Source of the DNA: JBBIQV01 sp964555285
GTDB lineage: Bacteria > Nitrospirota > Nitrospiria > Nitrospirales > Nitrospiraceae
DNA length: 64,000 nucleotides
Reading direction: 5' to 3'
Assembly (NCBI GenBank): GCA_964555285.1
Contig: CAZKRM010000004.1
Coordinates: forward strand, 1-64,000
Shown in pieces: positions 33,152-41,440 of the stretch (its first letter is position 1; the number at the start of each line of letters is the position of its first letter). The notes under the pieces were generated by a model that did not search any database, was not told the DNA's origin, and saw only the letters and a list, made by a program, of their open reading frames with translations. Both the position numbers and the translations under genes were made by a program.

Positions 33152-33295
33152 TTACCGGACCTGCGGCAACTCAGCAGATGGGGCCGGCTGTGTAGCCTGA
33201 TAGATCGACAGCGCTTCCGGCATCCATTCTTCGAGCTGCTGGATGCGCGTGCCGTGACTGGGGTGGGTGGAGAGAAATTCGGTCTCTTCATTTGA
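33152..33295 (-). pseudogene. C-terminal remnant of an M48 metalloprotease
   Basis: About 47 codons read ETEFLSTHPSHGTRIQQL and then EEWMPEALSIYQATQP before a TAA at 33154-33152. STHPSHGTRIQ is the conserved C-terminal motif of periplasmic M48 (LoiP/YggG-like) peptidases. An in-frame stop lies just upstream, with no HExxH domain, ribosome site or start. So it is a decayed fragment, cut where the RNase HIII gene begins on the other strand. Confidence 0.7.
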
Positions 33296-34017
33296 TTACC
33301 CTCAAGGGCTCTGTTAGATTACCGCCCCGCTGCGAGACTTTCTACCGGGAGTTCCTCACGTTGACGACCGGGCCGGCCCCTTCCTCTCTTGACCGCATCG
33401 GCATCGACGAATCGGGCAAGGGCGATTATTTCGGCCCGCTCGTGATCGCCGCGGTCTTCGTGGACCAGACCACACAACGTGAGCTGGCGCTCATGCAGGT
33501 GCGGGACAGCAAGAAGATCTCCGACGGTCGGATTCTGGAAATGGCGCCGGAGATCCGTCAGATTTGCCCGCACAGCCTCATCGCGATCGGCCCTCAAAAG
33601 TACAATGCGCTCTACGCCAAGATTAAAAATCTGAATCGCCTGCTGGCCTGGGGCCATGCTCGCGCCTTGGAAAACGTCCTTCAACAAGTCGAATGCGGCC
33701 TGGCGATTTCGGATCAATTCGGCGATGAGCGGTTGATCCTGAACGCGTTGCAGGAGAAGGGGAAGCAGATCAAGCTTGAACAGCGGCCGAAGGCCGAATC
33801 TGATCTCGCCGTTGCGGCCGCATCGATTCTCGCCCGCGCGGAGTTCTTGATCCGGCTGAGACGGTTGTCAGAGGAGGTCGGCACGACTCTGCCGAAAGGC
33901 GCCTCGGCGCAGGTGGAACTGGCGGGCAAGATGGTGGTGAAGAAACACGGACGAGACCGACTGGCGACCGTGGCGAAACTCCATTTCAAAACCACCCAAG
34001 CCGTCCTGGCTTCCTGA
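33292..34017 (+). CDS. rnhC: ribonuclease HIII
   Basis: A protein of up to 241 residues that cleaves RNA in RNA-DNA hybrids. The RNase HIII signature is GIDESGKGDYFGPLV near residues 37-51. Further catalytic-region matches are VRDSKKISDGRI, YNALYAKIKNLNRLLAWGHA and ADLAVAAASILARAEFL-type sequence (SDLAVAAASILARAEF). The N-terminal TBP-like domain of full-length HIII enzymes (about 300 residues) is mostly missing. The frame opens with TTG at 33292; GTG/ATG alternatives before the core are not convincing, so the start is uncertain. Confidence 0.88.
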   Translation: MITLKGSVRLPPRCETFYREFLTLTTGPAPSSLDRIGIDESGKGDYFGPLVIAAVFVDQTTQRELALMQVRDSKKISDGRILEMAPEIRQICPHSLIAIGPQKYNALYAKIKNLNRLLAWGHARALENVLQQVECGLAISDQFGDERLILNALQEKGKQIKLEQRPKAESDLAVAAASILARAEFLIRLRRLSEEVGTTLPKGASAQVELAGKMVVKKHGRDRLATVAKLHFKTTQAVLAS

Positions 34018-34070
34018 CGGAGTCGATCGGTTCTTTCCGATTCACGTTTCACGTCTTCGTGCGCGGCCCT

Positions 34071-34817
34071 TTACGCAGGGCGCTGAGTCTTGCGCGCGTC
34101 CAACCCGATCGACCCCGCGGCGGCATCATGCTCGGCTTGCGCATAGCGCTCGGGCGTGCCGATGTCGGACCAATACCCCTCGAAGTCGAATCCCAGGACC
34201 GGCTCACCCCGCTCGATCGCCGCCACAAAGGCATCAATAATCGAAGACGCTTTCCCCTTCGGCACATCCCGCAGCAGTCGCTGATTCAGGATGTGAATGC
34301 CGGCGAACATCCGAGGTTCAGTCGCCGCCGCATCAGCCAATCCCCTCCCCGTAATCCGCACAATCTGCTGCTGCGGTCCGAGTTCGACCAACCCCCACCG
34401 CACGGCTTCCTCATCTTTCCTCACCACCAGCGTGGCTGCGGCTTGCCGCTGCCGGTGAAACGCCATGAGCGCATCGAGGTCCAGCTCGAACAGCGTATCG
34501 CCGTTCAGGACCAGAAACGGCTCGCCCGAGAAATAGGGCTCCGCCTGCTTGATGCCGCCGCCCGTGCCAAGAATCACCGGCTCGCGCGAATATTCGATGC
34601 GCAAGCCGAAGCGGGAGCCGTCGCCGAGCGCCTGCTCGATCAGCGGACCGAGGTGATGGAGATTGATGAGGACGTCCCGGAACCCATGCCGCTTCAGCAA
34701 GAGCAGATTCCAGACGATCAGCGGGGTCCCGGCTACGGGGAGGAGCGGTTTCGGGATGCTGTTGGTGAGAGGACGCAGGCGGGTGCCGAAGCCCGCCGCC
34801 AGAATCATCGCCTTCAT
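34071..34817 (-). CDS. murU: sugar-1-phosphate nucleotidyltransferase, MurU-like
   Basis: A 248-residue nucleotidyltransferase with the signature MILAAGFGTRLRPLTN and the lysine motif SIPKPLLPVAGTPLI near the N-terminus, then FLVLNGDTLFELDLDALM and the metal-binding C-terminal region FDFEGYWSDIGTPERYAQ. In Pseudomonas MurU makes UDP-MurNAc from MurNAc-1-phosphate. The assignment rests on the next gene upstream, an AmgK-like kinase; alone it could be a GlcNAc-1-P or mannose-1-P enzyme. Confidence 0.82.
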   Translation of the reverse strand: MKAMILAAGFGTRLRPLTNSIPKPLLPVAGTPLIVWNLLLLKRHGFRDVLINLHHLGPLIEQALGDGSRFGLRIEYSREPVILGTGGGIKQAEPYFSGEPFLVLNGDTLFELDLDALMAFHRQRQAAATLVVRKDEEAVRWGLVELGPQQQIVRITGRGLADAAATEPRMFAGIHILNQRLLRDVPKGKASSIIDAFVAAIERGEPVLGFDFEGYWSDIGTPERYAQAEHDAAAGSIGLDARKTQRPA

Positions 34818-34822
34818 GGGAA

Positions 34823-34923
34823 AGTTCTGAGTTCTGAGTTCGGAGTTCTGAGTTTGGAGTTGAAAGCAAGCATCTTAGGAGCTCACTGTAACCTCAGCAC
34901 TCAGAACTCTCAACTCAGAACTC
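34823..34923. repeat. composite palindrome (GAGTTCTGA/TCAGAACTC words)
   Basis: Left arm: four degenerate TTCTGAG/GAGTTCTGA words. Right arm: CACTCAGAACTCTCAACTC. It separates amgK from murU. The same word family recurs at 39945-40030 and 41381-41430. Confidence 0.65.
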
Positions 34924-34933
34924 GTGCCCGAGC

Positions 34934-36037
34934 TTATTGAAGCTCAGGCACGTATGGCGTGAGGTGCTTCTTCAGCATGGCCAATTCGGAATACTTCTCC
35001 AGATTGCGCCGGACATAGCCGAGCACGCGGGGAATGTCGGCCAGAAACTTCGGGTTGTGTTTGACGCGGTCGATATAGACGAACCGGCCGGCCGCCTTCA
35101 GGTTGCGCTGGATGCTGGTAAGATCGAGCAACCGGCGAAAGGCGGCGCGATTCGTCCACACCAGCCGCTGCGTAGCCACCTGGTCCAGGTAGTAGGTGAC
35201 GAGGTCGTCGATCAGCGACTCGTCCAATTGAATGTAGGCATCCCGCAGCAGTGACGCCAGGTCGTAGGTCGCCGGCCCCATGAGCGCATCCTGAAAATCG
35301 ATCACACCGAGCCGCTTTCCATCGACCATGAGATTGCGCGAATGATAATCCCGGTGGGTGAACACGCGTGGCTGGCCGGCGAGGAGTTCGGCGATCTTCT
35401 GGAACTCGGTCCGGATCGCGTCCCAATCATCGGCACACATCGGTTTCTCCCGACGCGCAACGATGCCGTACTCCAGAAAATGATCGAACTCCCACATGAG
35501 CAGGGGCACGTCGAAACTCCGGTGGAAGGCGAGGCAGTCCGGATCCGCCGGCGAACTACCTTTCAATTGAATCTGGATCAGTCCATCGATCGCCTGCCGA
35601 TAGTACGCAGCCAGTTCCGCCGGGCCGGCCTGCTGACAAACCTCTGCCAACGTCACATCGCCGAAGTCTTCCAGGTAGAGCAGGCCGGCTGCCTGGTCGT
35701 AGTGATAGAGCGCCGGCACCGACACACCGGCCTTGGCAAGGTGAGAGCGGATATTCAGGAAGGGAAGCTCTGCGATATGCACGGTGGCTCCACTGACGGC
35801 TTCTTCCGACTGCTTGAAGGCCTCCGGTTCAGCCAACTGCATCAGAATCACTGACTGCGGTGATCCCCCCGCGAGCTGGGCTCGGAAATACCGGCGATTC
35901 GAGGCATCGCCCGCCAGCGGGGTGAGCCCCCGCAACACGTGCCCGAACGGCAACTCGGCTTCGATCGTTTTGGCGACGAGCGCTTGATCGGGGGGAGCCG
36001 GCGCCTGCTTCGGCGCGGCGGGATTGATGGTGGTCAT
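34934..36037 (-). CDS. amgK: MurNAc/GlcNAc kinase, AmgK-like aminoglycoside phosphotransferase family
   Basis: A 367-residue kinase. Family motifs: GDASNRRYFRA (nucleotide loop), LLYLEDFGDVTLAEV, the catalytic loop FTHRDYHSRNLMVDG, and the metal site VIDFQDALMGPATYDL. AmgK phosphorylates MurNAc at the anomeric carbon in the wall-recycling route that bypasses MurA. ATG at 36037 (MTTINPAAP) was chosen because the upstream extension to 36133 is Arg/Lys-rich without homology. The murU-like gene follows after a palindrome. Confidence 0.85.
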   Translation of the reverse strand: MTTINPAAPKQAPAPPDQALVAKTIEAELPFGHVLRGLTPLAGDASNRRYFRAQLAGGSPQSVILMQLAEPEAFKQSEEAVSGATVHIAELPFLNIRSHLAKAGVSVPALYHYDQAAGLLYLEDFGDVTLAEVCQQAGPAELAAYYRQAIDGLIQIQLKGSSPADPDCLAFHRSFDVPLLMWEFDHFLEYGIVARREKPMCADDWDAIRTEFQKIAELLAGQPRVFTHRDYHSRNLMVDGKRLGVIDFQDALMGPATYDLASLLRDAYIQLDESLIDDLVTYYLDQVATQRLVWTNRAAFRRLLDLTSIQRNLKAAGRFVYIDRVKHNPKFLADIPRVLGYVRRNLEKYSELAMLKKHLTPYVPELQ

Positions 36038-36156
36038 ACGGGCAGCATTATACTGGCGGCCCCCATGCTTGTCACGAAAACCACAAATCGTTATCTTCAT
36101 GATACGCGCCCGTTTTCTCGGACGCGAGACCACTGACCCGCGAAAGGACGGCCCCC

Positions 36157-37106
36157 GTGCAATACACTCATCTCGGCCGCTCCGGCCTCACTGTCAGCCG
36201 CCTCTGTCTCGGCACGATGAACTTCGGGCCGCTGACGACGGAAACGGACAGTTTCCGGATCATGGATCGCGCATTAGAACTGGGCCTCAACTTCTTCGAC
36301 ACGGCCAACGTCTATGGCTGGAAGCTGGGCGAAGGCGTGACCGAACAGATCATCGGCCGATGGTTCGCACAGGGTGGCGGACGGCGCGAGAAGGTCGTGC
36401 TCGCGACAAAGGTCTATGGGCGGATGGGCGACTGGCCGAATCAATCGCGGCTGTCGGCCTTGCACATCAAGCGCTCCTGCGAGGAGAGCCTTCGGCGATT
36501 GCGGACCGATCACCTTGATCTCTACCAGATGCACCATGTGGATCGGGAGTCGCCGTGGGAGGAAATCTGGCAGGCGATGGGGCAGCTCTGCCGNNNNNNN
36601 NNNACTTTGCAGGGTGGCATCTCGCGCGGGCGCAAGAGCTTGCCAAGAGCCGCCACTTTCTCGGCCTGATCTCCGAACAGAGCCTCTACAACCTGAATGA
36701 GCGCACGATCGAGTTGGAAGTCGTCCCCGCCTGCGAAGCCTATGGCATCGGGCTCATCCCCTGGAGCCCGCTTGCCCGGGGGTTGCTGGCCGGAGCGCTC
36801 AAGCCTGCGATGGCCGGGCGGCGAGCCGATGAAGACCTCAAGAAGGATATCGAAAAATATCGGACGCGGTTGGAATCCTACGAAGCGCTCTGCGTCGAAC
36901 TGGGCGAGCAACCAGCCGACGTGGCGCTCGCCTGGCTGCTCCACCAAAGGGCAGTGACTGCTCCGATCATTGGACCACGCACGTGGGAGCAATTGGATGG
37001 GTCGATGCGGGCATTAGAACTCACGCTGAGCCAGAACACGCTGAAACGGCTGGACGACATGTTTCCCGGCCCGGGAGGGCCGGCCCCTGAAGCTTATGCC
37101 TGGTAG
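36157..37106 (+). CDS. aldo/keto reductase, interrupted by a 10-N assembly gap
   Basis: An NADPH-dependent oxidoreductase of the AKR (YhdN/tas-like) group. Start: GTG at 36157 after GAAAGGACG. The first part (MQYTHLGRSGLTVSRLCLGT, FDTANVYGWKLGEGVTEQII, LDLYQMHHVDRESPWEEIW) stops at the N-run 36594-36603. The second part resumes as FAGWHLARAQELAKS and continues to EAYAW in a different phase. Family comparison suggests about 11 missing residues between the halves, so the ten Ns are a placeholder and the frame change is artificial. Substrate unknown. Confidence 0.85.
36594..36603. other. 10-base N gap in the assembly
   Basis: Ten unknown bases inside the aldo/keto reductase gene. Judging from the family, about 30-40 bases are missing. 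Confidence 0.9.
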
Positions 37107-37552
37107 CCCTCAGTGGCTTCACCGGACTTTTCTTTCAGTTCAACGATTGCCCGCCACGTCAGCACAGCAACACAGGCTCCAACACTATCCGCCAGCACAT
37201 CCCAGCCGCTCGACTCACGAAACGGCACGTAGAATTGATGCATCTCATCCGTCACCCCGTAGAGCACCGCTGTGACGATGGCAAGTACCGGCGCATAGTG
37301 AGCTGCCCGTAACCCTCCGGCGTGCCGGAAGGCTCGGAAGCACAAGATGCCGAAGAAACCATATTCGATCATGTGGAGGGTTTTGTCGCCCAGCATTTCG
37401 ACGGACCAGAAACCTGGGATGGTCTCCTCGGGATGTGGAAGAGACGAAAGGTAAAAGATGAGCGCCGCATAGGCGATCGGAGGGACCCAATACCATAGGA
37501 GCGACACTGCCTTCCTCTGGGAGACACTGTCCGGAAAGAATCCGCCCTTCAT
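37094..37552 (-). CDS. VanZ-like membrane protein
   Basis: A 152-residue protein with about four TM helices and the VanZ-family pattern (YLSSLPHPEETIPG, DKTLHMIEYGFFGILCF, YGVTDEMHQFYVPFRESS, DVLADSVGACVAV). The His/Glu residues in HMIEYG and DEMHQ are conserved in the family. VanZ confers low teicoplanin resistance in enterococci, but most homologues have unknown roles. Its 3' end overlaps that of the convergent reductase by 13 bases. Confidence 0.85.
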   Translation of the reverse strand: MKGGFFPDSVSQRKAVSLLWYWVPPIAYAALIFYLSSLPHPEETIPGFWSVEMLGDKTLHMIEYGFFGILCFRAFRHAGGLRAAHYAPVLAIVTAVLYGVTDEMHQFYVPFRESSGWDVLADSVGACVAVLTWRAIVELKEKSGEATEGYQA

Positions 37553-37664
37553 CTGTGGCCCCTCCGTGTCTTATCCAGACATATACACGATCCGCAGCCG
37601 CCTGTCGCGAACGTCCGCTCATTGTGCATGAACCTTCTTCGACCTGCACGATTTCTCCAGATTA

Positions 37665-37693
37665 TTGAAACCCTCATACCCCTGTGAGATACT
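37665..37693 (+). promoter_or_regulatory. predicted promoter of the GH57 gene
   Basis: TTGAAA (37665-37670), 17 bases, GATACT (37688-37693). The transcription start near 37700 lies downstream of an upstream in-frame ATG and thus supports translation from 37731. Confidence 0.5.
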
Positions 37694-37730
37694 GCCTCCA
37701 CGCCGCGCTTCAGCGAGCAGACAACCTCCC

Positions 37731-39935
37731 ATGAAAACCGTCCATCTCTGCTTCCTCTGGCATATGCATCAACCGTACTACACGGACCCGCTTGCCGGGT
37801 CTGCCAGCATGCCGTGGGTCCGGCTCCATGCGACGAAGGCCTACTTCGACATGGCCTACTTGTTGGAGCGCTTTCCGACCGTGGAAATGACGTTCAACTT
37901 TACACCGTCCCTGCTGCTCCAGCTGGAGGAAATCGGCTCAGGCTCCGTGATCGATCTCTTTCTCGAATATGCCCAACGTCCCGCCGCAGAGCTGTCACCG
38001 ACGGAGAAGGCCTTCATCGTCCGTCATTTTTTCTCGGCGAACTGGGCCACCATGGTGCGGCCTTACCCTCGCTATCATGAACTGCTGGTGAAGCGCGGGA
38101 TGGACGTCAACGGCCGCGATCTCGAACAACTTGCGCGGCAGTTCGGCACGCAGGAGTTCCTCGATCTTCAAGTGTGGCACAATCTCGCCTGGTTCGGGTA
38201 TGGCGCCGTCCATCGGTATCCACGGCTGGCTGCGCTGCGCACCAAAAACCGGGGCTACACTGAAGACGAAAAACACGAGGTGCTGGCGCTCCAGCGAGTG
38301 GTCATTCAAGAGATCGTTCCCCTGTATCGCGGACTGCTCGAACGAGGACAGGTCGAGCTGACCACCACTCCCTTCTATCATCCGATCCTGCCGCTCGTGA
38401 TCGACACGGAGTCGGCCAGGCGGGCGCGACCCGACTTGCCTCTGCCGGCCAGATTCCATGCGCCTGCCGATGCGGAAGCCCAGATCCGCAACGCCGTAGA
38501 GTTCCACACCGACACATTCGGCCGGCCGCCTGCCGGGCTCTGGCCGTCGGAAGGGTCGGTGTGTCCGGAGATGATTCCCATGCTCCGGTGGGCCGGCATC
38601 AAGTGGATCGCGACGGATGAAGGCGTGCTGGCGCGATCGCTCGATCAGTCGCACCGCCCCTGGTATCGGCACACCGCGCTCTACCAACCCTATAAGGTCG
38701 GGCAGCCGGGAGACGACCTCACGATCGTGTTTCGCGATCGAGACATCTCCGACGCGTTCGGGTTTGTCTATCACAAGACGACGCCGGAGTCCGCCGCCGA
38801 GGATGTGCTGCGGCGGCTCAGGAGCATCGCGCACGACGCGCCGAGCGAACGCATCCTGATTGCGATCGTCCTCGACGGAGAGAATCCGTGGGAGCACTAT
38901 CATGACGGAGGAGAACGCTTTCTCTCGTTGCTGTATCAAGCGTTCAGTCGGGAAGACTTGAACGTCCCCGATCACGTCCACTTCACCGTCTCGACGATGA
39001 GCGATGCGCTGATCGCCGTCCCGCCCACACAGCGACTTGAGCAGCTCCATTCAGGGTCCTGGATCAACCAAGATTTCAAGATTTGGATCGGCCACCAGGA
39101 AGACAACCGCGCGTGGGACCTGCTGCAGCACACGCGCACGCGACTGATCGAAGTGAGCGGCGAGCTGCCACCCGATCGGGCTCGTGCCGCGTGGGAGGAA
39201 CTGTACGCCGCGGAGGGGAGCGACTGGTTCTGGTGGTATGGCGACGACTTCGACAGCGACTACAAACAAGAGTTTGACCGCTTGTTCCTGACCCATTTGC
39301 GCAACGTCTGGACGAAGGCGGGCATGTCGCCGCCGGACTGGTTGAACCAACCGATCGTCGCGATCACGGTTCCGCAAGGAGCCGACGTGGTCCGTCCGCC
39401 GCTCACCCTCCTCGCCCCGACTCTGGACGGCCTGGTGACCGACTTCTTCGAATGGCGTGGGGCGGGCACCATCAGCACCAATCCGCCGCTCGGCGCGATG
39501 TGGAAAAACGAAGGGATTTTTTCATCGATCCAGTTCGGCTGCAGCCTCGACCATCTCTTCCTCCGCCTGGATCCGGACGACCGCTCACAGGCTCGGCACG
39601 CGGGACTCTCCACGGAGCTGTGGCTCCAGACGCCCGCTCAGACCTTCAAGGTCAGGTTCTCGCTCGCTCCGCCCGGACCGGACCAGTTCACGCTGTTTCA
39701 GGCCAACGCCGGAGGCGACTATGCGGAGATCGGGCCCTCGCAGACGATCTGCCGCCGCAAAATCCTGGAGCTGTCGGTGCCCTTCAAAGATCTATCCGTC
39801 GACGCCGGCCAGGAGATCCGGATGTCCCTGGTCGTACTCGAGCACGGGCTGGAAGTCGCGCGGTATCCGCATCACAATCCGGCCGTCGTGACCGTGCCGG
39901 GGCAAGAGTTTGAAGCCAGTATGTGGAGAGTGTAG
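37731..39935 (+). CDS. glycoside hydrolase family 57 protein
   Basis: A 734-residue GH57 enzyme (alpha-amylase or glucanotransferase group) acting on alpha-glucans such as glycogen. The N-terminus KTVHLCFLWHMHQPYYTD holds the family HMHQP motif. The nucleophile region is GLWPSEGSVCPEM. The acid region is GIKWIATDEGVLARSL, followed by IVLDGENPWEHYHDGG. The C-terminal part (about 540-734) adds a beta-rich domain. No signal peptide, so it acts in the cytoplasm. galT follows downstream, consistent with sugar and glycogen metabolism. Confidence 0.92.
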   Translation: MKTVHLCFLWHMHQPYYTDPLAGSASMPWVRLHATKAYFDMAYLLERFPTVEMTFNFTPSLLLQLEEIGSGSVIDLFLEYAQRPAAELSPTEKAFIVRHFFSANWATMVRPYPRYHELLVKRGMDVNGRDLEQLARQFGTQEFLDLQVWHNLAWFGYGAVHRYPRLAALRTKNRGYTEDEKHEVLALQRVVIQEIVPLYRGLLERGQVELTTTPFYHPILPLVIDTESARRARPDLPLPARFHAPADAEAQIRNAVEFHTDTFGRPPAGLWPSEGSVCPEMIPMLRWAGIKWIATDEGVLARSLDQSHRPWYRHTALYQPYKVGQPGDDLTIVFRDRDISDAFGFVYHKTTPESAAEDVLRRLRSIAHDAPSERILIAIVLDGENPWEHYHDGGERFLSLLYQAFSREDLNVPDHVHFTVSTMSDALIAVPPTQRLEQLHSGSWINQDFKIWIGHQEDNRAWDLLQHTRTRLIEVSGELPPDRARAAWEELYAAEGSDWFWWYGDDFDSDYKQEFDRLFLTHLRNVWTKAGMSPPDWLNQPIVAITVPQGADVVRPPLTLLAPTLDGLVTDFFEWRGAGTISTNPPLGAMWKNEGIFSSIQFGCSLDHLFLRLDPDDRSQARHAGLSTELWLQTPAQTFKVRFSLAPPGPDQFTLFQANAGGDYAEIGPSQTICRRKILELSVPFKDLSVDAGQEIRMSLVVLEHGLEVARYPHHNPAVVTVPGQEFEASMWRV

Positions 39936-39944
39936 CCAAGACAG

Positions 39945-40030
39945 TGCTGAGTGATGAGTTGTGAATTTCGATTCCATCTGAGAAACTCAGAACTCAAGAC
40001 TCAGAACTCAGAACTCAAGACTCAGAACTC
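39945..40030. repeat. tandem CAGAACT/CAAGACT words before galT
   Basis: From 39984 to 40030, seven-base units CAGAACT and CAAGACT alternate about six times. The left part (GTGCTGAGTGATGAGTTGTG) is a weak mirror. It ends 22 bases before the galT ATG, just upstream of its ribosome site. Confidence 0.7.
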
Positions 40031-40052
40031 TTTTTTCAACCTTGGAGTAACC

Positions 40053-41057
40053 ATGCCTGAGTTACGTCGCGATCCCGTCGTCGGACGGTGGGTGATTATT
40101 TCCACGGAGCGGAGCGGTCGCCCGCACGATTTCCTGCAATCGCAGACGATGCGCCCGATCTCCACCGCCTTGTGCCCCTTCTGTCCCGGCCAAGAGCGGC
40201 TGACACCGAAGGAAATCATGGCCTATCGCCCCCAGCCGGCCGCGCCCAACTCTCCTAATTGGACGGTCCGCGTCGTCCCGAACAAGTTTCCGGCCTTGCA
40301 AGTCGAGGGCGACATGGGCCGGGAAGGGGTCGGACTATACGACCGGATGAACGGCATCGGCGCCCATGAGGTCATCATCGAGACACCACACCACAAGGAC
40401 AGCTTAGCCGACATGCCGGCCAAGCGGATCGAGGACGTGTTGTGGGCCTACCGCGATCGGATCGTCGATCTGAAGAAGGACCTTCGCTTCCGATACATTC
40501 TGATTTTCAAGAACCATGGCGCGTCCGCCGGCGCGACGCTCGAGCACACGCATTCCCAGCTCATCGCACTGCCCATCGTGCCCACGAGTGTCTCCGCGGA
40601 GATCGAGGGTTGCCGCACCCATTACCAGCAGAAAGAGCGGTGCATCTATTGCGACATCCTGCGGCAGGATCTCAACGACGGCATCAGGGTCGTGGCCGAG
40701 AATCCGGAGTTCCTGTGCGTGACCCCCTTTGCCCCGCGATTCCCGTTCGAGATGTGGGTGCTCCCCAAACGACATGCGGGCTATTTCGAAGAAAGCCAGA
40801 AGGCGCAGTTTGAGTTCTTGGCGCCGATCCTGTCTGAAGCCCTGCGGCGCATGGACAAAGTGCTGTCCCGTCCCTCCTATAACTTCGTCCTGCACAGCTC
40901 CCCGCTCCATGAACAAACCGGCGACTTCTATCACTGGCACCTGGAGATCATTCCTAAGCTGACCCAGGTCGCCGGTTTCGAATGGGGTACCGGCTTCTAT
41001 ATCAATCCCGTCGCGCCGGAAGAGTCGGCGAAATTTCTGCGGGAAGCGGAAATTTAA
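40053..41057 (+). CDS. galT: galactose-1-phosphate uridylyltransferase
   Basis: A 334-residue HIT-superfamily enzyme that swaps UMP between UDP-glucose and galactose-1-phosphate. Motifs: MPELRRDPVVGRWVIIS, a zinc-type CPFCPG, IFKNHGASAGATLEHTHSQ, and the catalytic HxH region SSPLHEQTGDFYHWHLEI. CIYCDIL is a second metal-site pair. ATG at 40053 was chosen because CTTGGAG precedes it; an upstream in-frame ATG reads through the tandem repeats. Confidence 0.94.
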   Translation: MPELRRDPVVGRWVIISTERSGRPHDFLQSQTMRPISTALCPFCPGQERLTPKEIMAYRPQPAAPNSPNWTVRVVPNKFPALQVEGDMGREGVGLYDRMNGIGAHEVIIETPHHKDSLADMPAKRIEDVLWAYRDRIVDLKKDLRFRYILIFKNHGASAGATLEHTHSQLIALPIVPTSVSAEIEGCRTHYQQKERCIYCDILRQDLNDGIRVVAENPEFLCVTPFAPRFPFEMWVLPKRHAGYFEESQKAQFEFLAPILSEALRRMDKVLSRPSYNFVLHSSPLHEQTGDFYHWHLEIIPKLTQVAGFEWGTGFYINPVAPEESAKFLREAEI

Positions 41058-41058
41058 A

Positions 41059-41133
41059 GCCGGCAGCCATCAGCTTTCAGCCAAGAGACGATTCAGGGTC
41101 CGGAGCTGATCGCTGACGGCTGAAAGCTTCTCA
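41059..41133. repeat. composite palindrome (CAGCTTTCAGC/GCTGAAAGC words)
   Basis: CATCAGCTTTCAGCC pairs with GGCTGAAAGC and GCTGATCGCTGA across a short loop, just after the galT stop. Confidence 0.6.
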
Positions 41134-41175
41134 CCGCAATTGCAATCGCGCTCACGGGCGGCTTATCATCGCGCC

Positions 41176-41373
41176 ATGAAGGTCCAGCTCCATCACCCCG
41201 ATCGGCAGGTCGAAGTCAAAGGTCCCAAACGGGTCAAAGAACTGCTCCGCGATTTGAACCTGATCGTGGAAGCGCATCTGGTTATCAAGGGCGATGACTT
41301 GGTGACCGAGGACGAAATGTTGACGGATGCGGATCTGGTGGAGATCAGGCCGGTGATCTCCGGCGGCAGTTAG
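41176..41373 (+). CDS. ubiquitin-like sulfur carrier (ThiS/MoaD/TtuB-like)
   Basis: A 65-residue beta-grasp protein: MKVQLHHPDRQVEVKGP at the start and VEIRPVISGGS at the end. Carriers of this family are adenylated and thiocarboxylated on a terminal Gly-Gly. Here one Ser follows, so trimming or a variant activation step would be needed. The next gene is a TtuA-like tRNA thiolase, pointing to a TtuB role rather than molybdopterin or thiamine synthesis. ATG at 41176 was chosen because homology begins there. Confidence 0.85.
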   Translation: MKVQLHHPDRQVEVKGPKRVKELLRDLNLIVEAHLVIKGDDLVTEDEMLTDADLVEIRPVISGGS

Positions 41374-41380
41374 GCGGAAA

Positions 41381-41430
41381 TCAGTTCTGAGTTCTGAGTT
41401 CTGAGTTAACTGAGAACTCAGCACTCAGAC
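41381..41430. repeat. composite palindrome (TTCTGAG/CTCAGAA words)
   Basis: Three TTCTGAG words are mirrored by GAGAACTCAGCACTCAG around GTTAAC. It lies between the sulfur carrier and ttuA genes, leaving only ten bases to the ATG. Confidence 0.65.
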
Positions 41431-41440
41431 CTTTACTACG

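Noticed and set aside
32731..33295. Plus-strand open frames across the rnpB region
   Set aside because: They are explained by the RNase P RNA and the M48 remnant on the other strand.
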